From assembly GCA_945643635.1 (NCBI GenBank), contig CALZFC010000248.1:659501-723500 (forward strand): a stretch of DNA of 64,000 nucleotides. The letters run 5' to 3'. This DNA comes from Allodiplogaster sudhausi. Lineage: Eukaryota > Nematoda > Chromadorea > Rhabditida > Diplogasteridae. Shown in pieces: positions 34,530-47,776 of this stretch; the first letter of the stretch is position 1; every line of letters starts with the position of its first letter. The position numbers and the translations under genes are program-made. The notes beneath the pieces are model-generated. The model did no database searches, had not been told where the DNA came from, and saw only the letters and a program-made list of their open reading frames with translations.

Positions 34530-37500
34530 TTTAGGTTCATTCTCTCTCTCTCACTCTCTCATTCTCATTCTCTCTCTGTCTCTCACCATCTCCATATCTC
34601 ATTCTCATTCTCTCTCTCTCCATTTCTCATTCTCTGTCTCTCACTCTCTCCATCTCTCATTCTCATTCTCTCTTTCTCTCACTCTCTCATTCTCATTCTC
34701 TCTCTGTCTCTCACCATCTCCATCTCTCATTCTCATTCTCTCTCTCTCTCCATCTCTCATTCTCTGTCTCTCACTCTCTCCATATCTCATTCTCATTCTC
34801 TCTTTCTCTCACTCTCTCATTCTCATTCTCTCTCTGTCTCTCACCATCTCCATCTCTCATTCTCATTCTCTCTCTCTCCATCTCTCATTCTCTGTCTCTC
34901 ACTCTCTCCATCTCTCATTCTCATTCTCTCTCTCTCTCACTCTCTCATTCTCATTCTCTCTCTGTCTCTCACCATCTCCATCTCTCATTCTCATTCTCTC
35001 TCTCTCTCCATCTCTCATTCTCTGTCTCTCACCATCTCCATCTCTCATTCTCATTCTCTCTCTCTCTCCATCTCTCATTCTCTGTCTCTCACTCTCTCCA
35101 TATCTCGTTCTCATTCTCTCTCTCTCACTCTCTCATTCTCATTCTCTCTCTGTCTCTCACCATCTCCATCTCTCATTCTCATTCTCTCTCTCTCCATCTC
35201 TCATTCTCTGTCTCTCACTCTCTCCATCTCTCATTCTCATTCTCTCTCTCTCACTCTCTCATTCTCATTCTCTCTCTGTCTCTCACCATCTCCATCTCTC
35301 ATTCTCATTCTCTCTCTCTCTCCATCTCTCATTCTCTGTCTCTCACTCTCTCCAGATCTCATTCTCATTCTCTCTCTCTCTCCATCTCTCATTTTCATTC
35401 TCTCTCTGTCTCTCACCATCTCCATCTCTCATTCTCATTCTCTCTCTCTCTCTCTCCATCTCTCATTCTCTGTCTCTCACTCTCTCCATCTCTCATTCTC
35501 ATTCTCTCTCTCTCTCTCTCACTCTCTCATTCTCATTCTCTCTCTGTCTCTCACCATCTCCATCTCTCATTCTCATTCTCTCTCTCTCTCCATCTCTCAT
35601 TCTCTGTCTCTCACTCTCTCCATATCTCGTTCTCATTCTCTCTCTCTCACTCTCTCATTCTCATTCTCTCTCTGTCTCTCACCATCTCCATCTCTCATTC
35701 TCATTCTCTCTCTCTCCATCTCTCATTCTCTGTCTCTCACTCTCTCCATCTCTCATTCTCATTCTCTCTTTCTCTCACTCTCTCATTCTCATTCTCTCTC
35801 TGTCTCTCACCATCTCCATCTCTCATTCTCATTCTCTCTCTCTCTCCATCTCTCATTCTCTGTCTCTCACTCTCTCCATATCTCATTCTCATTCTCTCTT
35901 TCTCTCACTCTCTCATTCTCATTCTCTCTCTGTCTCTCACCATCTCCATCTCTCATTCTCATTCTCTCTCTCTCCATCTCTCATTCTCTGTCTCTCACTC
36001 TCTCCATCTCTCATTCTCATTCTCTCTCTCTCTCACTCTCTCATTCTCATTCTCTCTCTGTCTCTCACCATCTCCATCTCTCATTCTCATTCTCTCTCTC
36101 TCTCCATCTCTCATTCTCTGTCTCTCACCATCTCCATCTCTCATTCTCATTCTCTCTCTCTCTCCATCTCTCATTCTCTGTCTCTCACTCTCTCCATATC
36201 TCGTTCTCATTCTCTCTCTCTCACTCTCTCATTCTCATTCTCTCTCTGTCTCTCACCATCTCCATCTCTCATTCTCATTCTCTCTCTCTCCATCTCTCAT
36301 TCTCTGTCTCTCACTCTCTCCATCTCTCATTCTCATTCTCTCTCTCTCTCACTCTCTCATTCTCATTCTCTCTCTGTCTCTCACCATCTCCATCTCTCAT
36401 TCTCATTCTCTCTCTCTCTCCATCTCTCATTCTCATTCTCTCTCTCTCACTCTCTCATTCTCATTCTCTCTCTGTCTCTCACCATCTCCATCTCTCATTC
36501 TCATTCTCTCTCTCTCTCCATCTCTCATTCTCTGTCTCTCACTCTCTCCAGATCTCATTCTCATTCTCTCTCTCTCTCCATCTCTCATTTTCATTCTCTC
36601 TCTGTCTCTCACCATCTCCATCTCTCATTCTCATTCTCTCTCTCTCTCTCCATCTCTCATTCTCTGTCTCTCACTCTCTCCATCTCTCATTCTCATTCTC
36701 TCTCTCTCTCTCTCTCACTCTCTCATTCTCATTCTCTCTCTGTCTCTCACCATCTCCATCTCTCATTCTCATTCTCTCTCTCTCTCCATCTCTCATTCTC
36801 TGTCTCTCACTCTCTCCATATCTCATTCTCATTCTCTCTCTCACTCTCTCATTCTCATTCTCTCTCTGTCTCTCACCATTTCCATCTCTCATTCTCATTC
36901 TCTCTCTCTCTCCATCTCTCATTCTCTGTCTCTCACTCTCTCCATCTCTCATTCTCATTCTCTCTCTCTCTCACTCTCTCATTCTCATTCTCTCTCTGTC
37001 TCTCACCATCTCCATCTCTCATTCTCATTCTCTCTCTCTCTCCATCTCTCATTCTCTGTCTCTCACTCTCTCCATATCTCATTCTCATTCTCTCTCTCTC
37101 TCACTCTCTCATTCTCATTCTCTCTCTGTCTCTCACCATCTCCATCTCTCATTCTCTCTCTCCATCTCTCATTCTCTGTCTCTCACTCTCTCCATCTCTC
37201 ATTCTCATTCTCTCTCTCTCTCACTCTCTCATTCTCATTCTCTCTCTGTCTCTCACCATCTCCATCTCTCATTCTCATTCTCTCTCTCTCCATCTCTCAT
37301 TCTCTGTCTCTCACTCTCTCCATATCATTCTCATTCTCTCTCTCTCTCACTCTCTCATTCTCATTCTCTCTCTGTCTCTCACCATCTCCATCTCTCATTC
37401 TCATTCTCTCTCTCCATCTCTCATTCTCTGTCTCTCACTCTCTCCATATCTCATTCTCATTCTCTCTCTCTCTCACTCTCTCATTCTCATTCTCTCTCTG

Positions 37501-37606
37501 TCTCTCACCATCTCCATCTCTCATTCTCATTCTCTCTCTCCATCTCTCATTCTCTGTCTCTCACTCTCTCCATCTCTCATTCTCATTCTCTCTCTCTCAC
37601 TCTCAC
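34530..37606. repeat. 3-kb CT-rich minisatellite, ~130-bp units, about 24 copies
   Basis: A compound unit built of CTCATTCTCATTCTCTCTCT, CTGTCTCTCACCATCTCCAT and CACTCTCTCCATATCT blocks recurs about every 130 bp without interruption. Larger segments are also duplicated: the pattern of 34899-35114 recurs at 35995-36210, and that of 35237-35425 at 36433-36621. The array has no stop codon in one frame, which produces a meaningless 1052-codon Ser/Leu/His frame. It starts right next to the first exon of acyltransferase copy C. Confidence 0.95.
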
Positions 37607-37674
37607 CTGCACATCCTGGTGCTGTTCTTTCTTCGGAGGCGAGCAAGAGCGTGAATCTCTCTTCGAGTCGCCCA
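37607..37674 (-). other. Exon-like segment at the edge of the minisatellite
   Basis: On the minus strand, an ATG at 37674 opens a frame (MGDSKRDSRS... KKEQHQDVQ) ending at CAG|GTGAGAG, a good splice donor, exactly where the repeat array begins. If real, the 3-kb array would be an intron joining this exon to the acyltransferase copy C exon at 34506. There is no protein similarity to confirm it. Confidence 0.3.
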
Positions 37675-37679
37675 TGATC

Positions 37680-40600
37680 ACGACAACAAAGTGGTGCTAT
37701 AGATTTTAATTGAAAAAGGGAAATATTATTTGAAATCTGTTAATTGTAAAGAGAAAATCGCGAAAATAAAGATAAATTACAAGTCTTCTACAATATTAAC
37801 ATTTAAAAGTTTCAAAAACACAAAAATGCCTTTCCAACCTTTTTCTCCCGCAAACTTCGAAGTGCTTTTAGGATTTTTACCTCACGCTTATTCATTTCTG
37901 AAAAGAGGAAAATTATTTCAAGGCAAAAGATTGTAGAAAAAACCGCTATAAATTAAACATGTTATAGCCAGTCATTCCTTATCACAACCATTACCAAGGC
38001 AAGAAAACTACGTTTGACCCTGATCTACATAGAATCAAAAGCCCGGAAAATGGTGAAGATAAGAAGAGAAGTGCGCTGATAATCGCCAGTATGGGAATAT
38101 GATGTTTAGGAACGAATGCAGCATATCCGGCATGTTAAAATAATAAGTATTAAGACTGTGAGAAGTAATCCTGACAAAAGAGGTAAAATGATTGATGAGT
38201 TCGTATCTACAAAATAGAGGAGTGGGAGTGCCAACTGCAAACAAGAATACGTAAGCCAGTTGAAGGGGCGTGGCTAGCACCTTCCCCAGATAAATTCACC
38301 CTCTCTTTCCGATCTTTTGGTCTTGAGCACAAAATAAAGACCAAAAGATGTCTCCTTCTAGATCGTTTCAGCCAGAATCCACTGGCAACGGAACGAGCAA
38401 TGAATTTTGTGCATGCAAATAAATGCAAGAAGTGCATCGAAAAAAGTCGTATCAAAGAGAGTTTCCATTCATAAGTTAGAGCATGGAACAATGGATGCAG
38501 TGACTAAGAAAAAGACTGTGAGGGAGTAGGTGAGAAAAAGAAAGGGGGAGCAAGAAGTGGAATGAGAGGAGAAAAAGCAAGTGCTGAAAGAGGTTATCAG
38601 TGAGATCTCGACACAAAAAGCGATAAAGCTGTATTGTGCTGTATTTTTTCACCTATTTTGGTTTCGTTATCTCTCAAGCAAGCCTCACTCGCACGTTAAG
38701 TTTTCTCTTATATTTTCTTCGCAGCCCTCGTTTAACGCTTTTTGGATGGCATAACATACAAAGCGCCTTTCATTATAGCAAAAGTTACCATATAACAGTA
38801 TCACGAGGGCAAAAATGTTTTGCAAGTATATGAAAACTTTACGAACTCTACACAAATATTCTTAAAAAAAATTTATTCTCTTAAAGGAGGGCAATCACTA
38901 AAACAATAATGTGAGATTTCCCATCGCACTCTCATTCGCGTGTGCTATTTTGACGCAGCTGGTTAGTGCACCGGGCGAAATAGCACGGCAGAACGAGAGT
39001 GTCTACTGCCAGAGCAGAAGCACAATTTGAATTTAAATTAAATATGTATCTTTCAGTGATCATGCTTTAATATACTTACCGAGCGCTTTGCTGGTATGAA
39101 TTGACTGCCCGGACATCTCAAGAATTTCTGCAAACAGATCATTTCAAGTGTTGCAGAAAAGGGAAGAAAATCTGATCGAATGTTTGAAGGCTTGATTTTT
39201 TTAGATTTAAGATTTTGACCACGGCACTGAAAATTAACTCTAAAATTCGCAACCACACAATTTAAAAAAAATTAAGAATATTAATTATACAGTAAGTTTA
39301 GCAATAATGCAGATTAGACTTCGACAGAACCCTGACACCTGCCCAACCCTATTATATGCTTCTGCTCCTGTGAGAAATAACCACCGTGACACTTGGCCAC
39401 GCCCACATTGCGAAGCAGGATATCCGCATCGCACCTTTTTTGTTTGTACATACAAAGTCCATTTCTTGCAAATTTGATATCCCAATCCCGATATCTTCTC
39501 CACATAATATTTCTCCTCTTCTAACCCTCTCCTTCGCTTCGTCCTCTCCTTCTCCATGTCTTTCTATCTCTTTATTTCTCGTTCTCTCTCTCTCTCCCCA
39601 GAAGGACAGAAAAGAAACTAGCGAGTCGACGAAGAGAAATGATCAAAATTGAGCCGTTCAATCTATATCCACAGTATAATCAAAGCGCCACGTATGATAT
39701 TTGCATTATTTCATGAACGACTTCATCCTCGCCTTTGTTTGGCAATTGCAAAAAGCTGATCAATCAAACAAAAAAGAGCGGAAACTTTACCGATTTCCAA
39801 GACAATGATGTTCCAAACGTTACCAAAAAAAATTAAGTAAAACGGCACAAAAACTGATGCTGTCATTAGGCTTTTCATTAGGGATTATTTTCGTTTCCAG
39901 AATAACTCTAAAGAAAACAAAGCCATTTGCATTATGATTAATGCAAAGGCTGACATGCGCACATTGCATATAATGTTTATTTGATTTCCTCTATTATTTC
40001 AGAAGTTGTCGAGTTACATCTTGAACTTAGGATGGCAACAACGATGCTCATGCCTAGGGAAAAGTTCACTCTGTCATTTAGGGACTATGCAAGTGACGTT
40101 AGTCTTGTAGACAATGCATGCTCATCCACGATAGAAAGGAAAGAACAAAGCAGCATGAGACATCAACAATCACGGCAAAACTTCCCACTTTTAAATATTG
40201 AATTCTTCTTACCGACACTCCGAATATTTTTGAGCAAAACCTTACTGCTTAAAACATGCCTACATCGCCGATGAATGTACGTTATGAAAAACAAGTTTAT
40301 AAAACAAAAAAGTGGCAGAGATTGAGTGGGTGATAGTCGAAGAGGGAGGACTCCTCCTTCTCTTCTTTCTTCGCCGGTTCCTCCTCCGGACAGCGGGCCC
40401 GGCCATTCGATTCAAGGTTTGACACGCATTAAGGAATGAAAATGACTGTTTTGAGAGCCAAATTAATAAGCGTATTATGGCACCCGTAAAGCGAAAACTA
40501 TGGAAAAGACGATTTAACTAATATTTCTTTGCTTTAATTTGTGTCTGCGAGTTACAGGAATATCATTGAATACTTGACAAGAATATTTGGCAGACCACTT

Positions 40601-42065
40601 CAACACACTTACATGAAGAAAATGGTGTGAAAAGGCAAAAAAAGAACACAAAAAGAAGGAATATCGCACCTCCTCAGGGTCTGCGTCGATAGAATTTTCT
40701 GAGAATTTTCTCCAAGTTGGTAGTGGACGGACCTTCCGTGCCGCCAAGAAGCGCCAACAGGTACGGCAATTTATTTATTTATTTATCGACATTAAATTAA
40801 TTTAAATGTGACGACACTTTAATATGCTGAAATCAATAGAATTATTAAGAAATCTTTGAGTCATAATGAGAAGAAGAGAAGAATAAGGACCGTCGAAAAG
40901 GCCGATATATGATCTAGAAAATTGAGCAGAATCAGGAGGGAACTATGGATGTGTAGGGACGTAGGCAGCCACTGTACCCACCACTTCCAGGGGGAGCCAG
41001 GCTTTGGCTTCGTCTTGCCACCAAATACGGAGAAGCGGGAAGCGGATCGCTATGCACGAGCACAGCGGCCTAATCTTGCGGGGAGAGAGAGAATGAAAGG
41101 GAGAAAATGGCCGAGAGGGAGGAGGGCATGGTGATTGGTCGGCCAGAAATCATAAAATAATAACAGCAATACCAGACATATCTAGAAGAAGAAGACCAGT
41201 GATAACCATACTTAAAGATTTAATACTAGGACAGGAAGTAACGATAAAAGGCAATTTCATGTAATAGACATATCTTCTGGAAACGGAAAGAATTCTTCTG
41301 TTCGCCGGGCAAGTGGACGAAGCCAATCTATAACAATAATCAAAAAGCATTTGGGAACAAATTACTGGATTAAAGTAAATAAAATGTCGGTTGATGTAAA
41401 GTAAAAAAAATTCACTCCCCGAACACTGCTGCTTGTGCAAAAAACGGGAACAAGAGTACACATAAATAGTACGGCTGCTTCTTTAAGCAATTGTAAATAT
41501 TTTCGATTTTGTGTAGTTTTTATTGAACTTGACGTTTGATCCAAAAATTGGCAGGCGATGCTCGCATTCCATTCAACTTACACTCTTTGCCGCTCAGCCA
41601 GTCTTGACCTACTCTTCATCATTCAACCATCTTCTCTGACGATATGGATGGATCAACCATAGATCCTCAACCATGGAAATCAGCCTCTATTAGCATAGCT
41701 GTTATTCATCTTCTCTCCTAATTTTTTGTATGCACAATCCAATCCATCAACAATAAAAAAAATTTTTGATGCTGAAGGTGAGAGAGTCTGCAAAACAAAT
41801 GATCACAACTTAATTTCAGAGAAGAAAAATTTCTTCCTCGTATCCGCTACTTGAAAAATGCCTTATCTCGTTGTGCTGGTTCTCGTAAAATACATATGTG
41901 AAATAATGTCTTCTATTAAAAAAAAGAAAATGTTGAAATGCGCACAGCACTCTACCCAATTGGAGTAGAAGAAATCTTGTTGCAAATTTTCAGATTGAAC
42001 TGTTGAGCAGACCAGACTGGAAGGAGAATGGTTAAAGAGATGAAGACGATGAAACTAACAGAGAG

Positions 42066-42104
<39 letters not shown>

Positions 42105-42285
42105 ACAGACCGAGATAGGCAGAGGAGAGACAAGGAGAGAGAGTCTCGAAAGCAACATTCCCGTCCATCTAACATCGCACTTGAGTTGCCTCCTTTTTCA
42201 ATTGTTTCTTCTTCTGCCTCCTCAACGTCTCCTCTAATGAGGTTTCTGACGAAAATGACTCAAGATAAAGAGAGAAGGGAATAGA

Positions 42286-42326
<41 letters not shown>

Positions 42327-43057
42327 GGGAAGGGAAAAGTGCAAGAGAACGATCGAAATGACTAGCTAGCGATGAGATTTGATGTGGTAGAAAAAGAGAG
42401 ATAAAAGACTCGAAAAAACAGGAAGAAGAAGTTGCCATCGGGATATTCAGCAAAAAGTGACAGCAGGAGTGAAAGATTTAAAGGATGGTTTTGAAGGGGG
42501 AGGAGCAGACAGAGTTGACGACCTCTTCTCCCTCTTTTCCTGACTCTCTTATGATGAGAGAGAAGAGAGAATAGAGAGAGAGAGGAGGAGGAGGAGGGAA
42601 GAGAAAGACAAAGTAAGAAAAAAGAGGGGAGAGCCGCTGTCTCTCAGTGAAAGATGGGAAAGATTAAGGAACGGCGGCTGCGTTTTTCAATTGGATACCC
42701 TGAGGCTTTCCTTCAACTTTGGCTTGCCCATGCCGTTGCTTTTCATGACGAGAAGCGTCCACTTTGCCATTCTAAACTATGCCTTTATGACGCACCCCCC
42801 CCCCCCCTCCACTCATTCAATGTCATCCTAACGAGTTACAGGAAGTCGGAGGAAGGAAGTAGTACATTACTTGTCAGTTGGTGTTTGATGCCCAACCAGA
42901 TGAATTCGGATGTAAAAATGGAAATGAAACAGGGAAGTACGAACCTGTCCACGTTGCTGCATCCTTCTGTACCTCAGAAAATGTATGTCTTCAGTCATTC
43001 CCCCCACTTTTCGCATGGAATGCAGCTCTCTGGTTTGTCTATATAAATACTATATAT

Positions 43058-43099
<42 letters not shown>

Positions 43100-44070
43100 T
43101 GTGAGTGACTCTCATGCAAGTCTTGACGTACATGAATTCGAATATTCGAATAATCTAAAGTGTGAATAGAACGAACTTATGCCCGGCGAGTTCGGTTTCC
43201 GGCGGAAAGTTCGTTTCTGTCGTTTTTAAAGTACGTTTTATGCGAACTTAAAAACGAACTTTCCCGCCAGAGGGTTAAAGTATTATACTTTCTGCGCTGT
43301 GTGTATATAAAATTCTCGAGCTGCACTTGCCCTTTTTTATCGTTGCCGTAATTTCACTCATCGGATAATCATAAAGTTGTCAATGTTGCAATTATTCTGC
43401 TTTTCATACGCAGGTACTATCTAGAAACTGCCGCTTGGATGCAAATTGAAGCATTCATAAATTTATAAGGCAAGACTTTTTTCGCTAACTGATAAAAATT
43501 CAATTCATCTAAATACTTGTTACCTTGAATTTAATTAATTAATGTTTGCATTGAACATTTTTATGTGGTTTCGTTTTTGAACTCTCGCGCTTCTTTCAGA
43601 TTCATTCTTGTATAGGAGTATCCAAATTACTAGACATCATTATCGTCTGTATCATTTTGTAAGCACGTACATTCTTTTTCAATCCTTTTCTATAGACTAC
43701 ATCTTATTGTTTCGTGCAAGTTCACAAGGAAGTGTGCTTTCTTGAAGAGTGCGCGTTGCGATATCACGAAACCATCGGGTGCTCCTTCGCCCTCTTTCAC
43801 GTGCTCCTTGGAGGGGGAGTGGTGGCCACGCGAAATGAAGCTCATTCCCACGAGCCATCTGAGCTGCCCTCACTAGAAGAGAAGCGCGTGTGTGGCAAGA
43901 CTCTCTCTCTGCCCTGTGTCTCGTGTCATTACCAGAGACGACATATCTCTTTCTGCCAGTCTCTTTTTCCTTCCTCACCTCTCGATCTCTTTGACTTCAT
44001 CTCCAACCTCCTCTCTGTGTTTGTTTGTATTAATTCCATTTGGCCCTCACCATGTTTCATCACTGTTTCA

Positions 44071-44112
<42 letters not shown>

Positions 44113-44207
44113 CTCTCTCTCTCTACTTCAATCCCCTTCGCTTCCGCTTGTTTCTGTTCCTACCTCACATAATATCATTTTCCAGATCTTCTTTAGAATC
44201 CAGACGG
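37680..44207. other. 6.5-kb stretch with no firm gene; microsatellites and scattered frames
   Basis: Minus frames at 38035-38491, 39285-39557 and 41150-41461 and plus frames at 39981-40274 and 42654-43108 have ordinary composition, but none has recognisable motifs or a consistent exon chain. GA tracts lie at 42068-42100, 42291-42323 and 43063-43096, and a C run at 42796-42809. Hairpins at about 38924-38993 and 43199-43279 are listed in findings. Small unrecognised genes cannot be excluded. Confidence 0.4.
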
Positions 44208-46971
44208 ATGAACGTAACTGAGGAGATCCGTGCAGAGCATTGCTTCACGACCCTTACAGACATTCTCGAGGTTGCGAATCCTTAGAATGACTTAATTTTA
44301 ATTATAAGGAAATATTTTTGAAAAAAAAACTTGCCCCGTATACGACACTTTCTAAAAGCATTCGAAAGGAGTTATCGATTGATAGCGAGAGACCGTGATT
44401 TCTTTTTCTAAACCCCAATTTGTACAAGTGATCCTGAAGAGATTCTTCAGCTAGTGATAGAAGCGGCGCTCGCCGTGCCGACCCTCTTCCTCTATGCTCT
44501 GCTCTTCCGCTCGTACTTCAAAGATAAACGGAAGCTTAACCTCAACGACTCCTTCTTCACTATCTTCATGGTCAATTCGATGTTGGTATGTGCCTTATAG
44601 TCATTTTGGCTAAATAACATCTCGTATTCGATGTTTCTTTTTAAATAGAAATTATCAATCTTTATTCCTTTGGTAATCTTTGAGGATAAAAAAATTATTT
44701 TTTTGAGAACATCTTGTACTTTGCCGTGAACACGACGGTGCTCCGCCTGCCTGGCGTGGGTCTCTTCTGCCGTCCTCTCCTCTCCATTGGCAGCCAGCCA
44801 ACCTTCCTCCTCGCCCCCGGCCACTTCCTCACGTACTACCTCCAGTACGCTGGCTGGATTAGCACGGCGGCGCTCACTCTCAATCGCATGCTTTCACTGC
44901 TCTTTCTGCACTCCTTGAAGGTAACTGCGTGTAAATATAAAAATAAAATGTATTTTTATCTAAATTTTTACGGAAGAGGTTTTCTGCTAGTAGTATTTAT
45001 ATGTAAATTCATGTACAATGAAATATTTATACATACATATGTATTAGCATTTTTCTCTATAAATTTTTAATATTACATATCAAACAAAAGCCCTTTTCTA
45101 TGTAATAAAATAACTCCTGACTTGCATGTAAGTTTTAAATTTTCGCATTTAGTATAAAAGCTAACTTTAGTGGGAAAACAACGTCTGTGGATTACTAAAT
45201 TGAATTCTCCTATTGTTCTGATTTGAACACTTGTACTAACATATTTATACGACAAAAAGTATAGAATGTGTTCCAATATTGTACCAAATACGCAGAGAAT
45301 TGGATGTGAACTAACAATAACGATTTTTCTTTGTGTTCGCAAGTATTGTAGGAGATAAGAAAAAGATTTTTGGGTTGTTTGATGGCAGCGTGCCATTGTG
45401 AAAAGAGAGTAGCCATGCCTTCTAGTACGAGCCACTGACTCAGCATCTCACTCTGCTCTCGATCATCGCCATCTTCCTCGTCCCTCTCCCTGTCTCGTGG
45501 CATCTTCTCTTCTCTCCCGCATTCTACAGAGACATCCGAAACGGCCTTGGAATCGACTACATCCGAGCTATCAAATATGTATGCTTCTTTTATGTTGTAA
45601 AAAGTATCAAATATGCACATATAAATACATATGTTTTTTAACATTCACAAAAATAGGTTATTTGTCAGTGAGAAGCTGTCTTATCAAGTTAATAAATCAA
45701 ATAGGCGATCCCTTCTGTAATTTTCAAGCCCCGCAACTCGCTGCTCTGCACGATATTCGCCGTGTCCGCCGCAGCGATCATCGTTGCATTCACGATTGTC
45801 ACTCACATAAGAATGAGTTCGATGTCAAGGAGGAGGAGAAGCAGCGAGGTTTCCTATTTGCTTCTTTTCTATTTTCTCTTTCATTTACTGTTCATGCATT
45901 CCATTTTGCATTGTGTTTTGAAAGAAATATATTTATATGTACATACATTATTTTCTACTATTTGCTTCATTAATTTAATTTTCTAAAGTTTTTTTTATTA
46001 CTCACTATATCTATTGTTTTTGAAATGTATTATTCAGATCGCACTCATCATCGTGAACAGCGTTCTATCAACTATTGTTCTCCTTTACGCTGCTCACCAG
46101 GTGGGAAATCTTTTCACTTTTTACATAGCCAAATCTAGAAAACTGTGATATATTAAGTACATACTTTTAAAAGTGCAAACACAAGATCACTCGATTAGAT
46201 GGAATGCAATGTGGTAGTCGAGCTCTGATCAGCTTCCATATTTTATATTCCTGAAAATGTCTGGAAACTTCCTTTCTTTTTGTAATCTTGTGCCAAAGCG
46301 AAAGGTCATTCGCAGGCGATCTCCCACGATTCGCATCCAATGCATGCAAACTAAACTTAGAAAACTAACAAACTGCGCAAAATGTTCTCATACTTCCTGA
46401 CGGAAGGGAATGCGACTACTGCGAAAGTGCAAAAAGAACATAAATATTTGCAATCTTTTAACTTTAAGTGATCTCTTACAGAACAAACGCAGCATGTATT
46501 ATCTATTATCGAACAAAGAAACTTTAGCTTAGGCGCTGTAAACGGTTTTCATTCGCTATATAAAAAATTAATTATAAAAAATATGTATACACATACATAT
46601 TTAAAAAAAATGACAATTGAAAGCTGTAGGTGGTGATGTTCGTCTCGTTCGACCAGTTCCTCTACCAAAAGCGTTTCGTTCTCGTCGATCTCGGCTGCTT
46701 CCTTCCTCCGTGGACTCTTCTACTTTTGTCGTCAGCGACAAGGAAGGAGGCAGAAAATTCAGCTTTAAATCATTCATTGAAAAGACACCTCTACAAATAC
46801 AGATAAAAAAATATTATTAATTTCTGAAGGTGTTCGGCAGTCGCTTCAAGAACGTCGGCTTCTTCACACGTTCTCTGCCGAACTCATCTCGAGTGGGCGC
46901 CTCAGGAGAGGCTTCTCTCGTCTCTTCCGCTCGGGGACTATCCAATCGAGTCATTCCGACTGCAATCTGAG
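44208..46971 (+). CDS. Srg-like serpentine chemoreceptor (7TM GPCR)
   Basis: Exons 44208-44270 (ATG), 44451-44585, 44708-44920, 45426-45578, 45705-45848, 46038-46100, 46630 to about 46743, and 46830-46971 (TGA) encode about 310 residues. Hydrophobic helices in order: LVIEAALAVPTLFLYALLF, a helix in the exon starting NILYFAVN, a helix before LTLNRMLSLLFLHSLKYEP, LTLLSIIAIFLVPLPVSWHL, CTIFAVSAAAIIVAFTIVTH, IALIIVNSVLSTIVLLYAA and LGCFLPPWTLLLLSSATRK. The NRM motif after helix 3, the KYEP-like segment and the FLVPLPVSWHL helix 4 fit the nematode Srg class, which acts mainly in chemosensory neurons (family knowledge). The intron after the 46630 exon lacks a clear GT donor: the expected site reads ACAAGGAAGG. 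So either the exon runs on to a nearby stop or the site is damaged. The gene converges with the innexin. Confidence 0.75.
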
Positions 46972-47776
46972 AGGGAGGATAACACATTTCCTCGGTCATC
47001 CCTCCTTGGCACCATAAATATTGCGTCCGAAAATAATCGGACCCTTATGCTAGAACTGTACCATACATACATTCGTAAGATTAATATGTTTTTTTTCTTG
47101 CTATGGTGGCAATACGGCGGTTTCTTATTTCTTATGTGGGTGTTCACTGCCTCGTCTTTTGCTGTGCCTTCGACTTATCTTATTCAAGATAAGAATCTCC
47201 ATTCCAGGATCTCAGCTGACTGCCTATAAAACGAAAGAAGAAACGAAATTAAGAATATAGTTGTAAACAAATGCTCAAATTTTTTTTCCGATGTTGTATA
47301 AACATTGAAAAGAGTAATGGTAAGGTAAGTAGGAAGCGTTTATCGGATGTCTATGCAAGACATCTGTATGTGTAAAAGAGCAAAAACAAATCAGTTCATA
47401 GCGTCATTGAGATCCGTATTCCCGGTCATGTTTCGCATGCTGGTATGGGCATTTCTACTTACATTAGAAGAATAGGAGATACGAAATGCAACTTCAGTTA
47501 GAGAGATATGTAAGAAAGATATGACAGGATATGTTCAAACGACCAGGAAAACGGGCTGACATCGAATTGGAGTTCCCTTCTCCACATTTTTGGAGAAGCA
47601 GACAAATCTAGCTTCGAACGAGCAATATTTAAGGCGTTCAAGGGTAAATAAAAGCTCTTTCGATATGGAAAACGAGATGACCAGATCAAGCTTGGTTTAT
47701 GATCCAACAATTCGTCCCGTGCACCATTATACTTTTTAATTTTCCTCTCTTTTTTCTCTATCCCTCTCCTTCCTCA
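46972..47776. other. Intergenic spacer between convergent receptor and innexin genes
   Basis: AT-rich, carrying the two 3' ends. A few short frames and no conserved motif. Confidence 0.5.

Noticed and set aside
34530..37606. Regular repeats that might suggest a CRISPR array
   Set aside because: Units are ~130 bp of low-complexity CT with no unique spacers, in a eukaryotic genome, with no cas genes.
34519..37677. A 1052-codon open frame
   Set aside because: It is the CT minisatellite read in a stop-free frame (Ser/Leu/His repeats). The complementary strand also stays open in pieces. No protein is implied.
38035..38491. N-terminal half of acyltransferase copy C on the minus strand
   Set aside because: The frame is hydrophobic, but none of the expected motifs (GLRG, FFVxSGY, RRILPLY, WSLSVE) is present.
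46630..46820. A separate 67-codon gene on the plus strand
   Set aside because: It is the last-helix exon of the Srg-like receptor read in the wrong frame.
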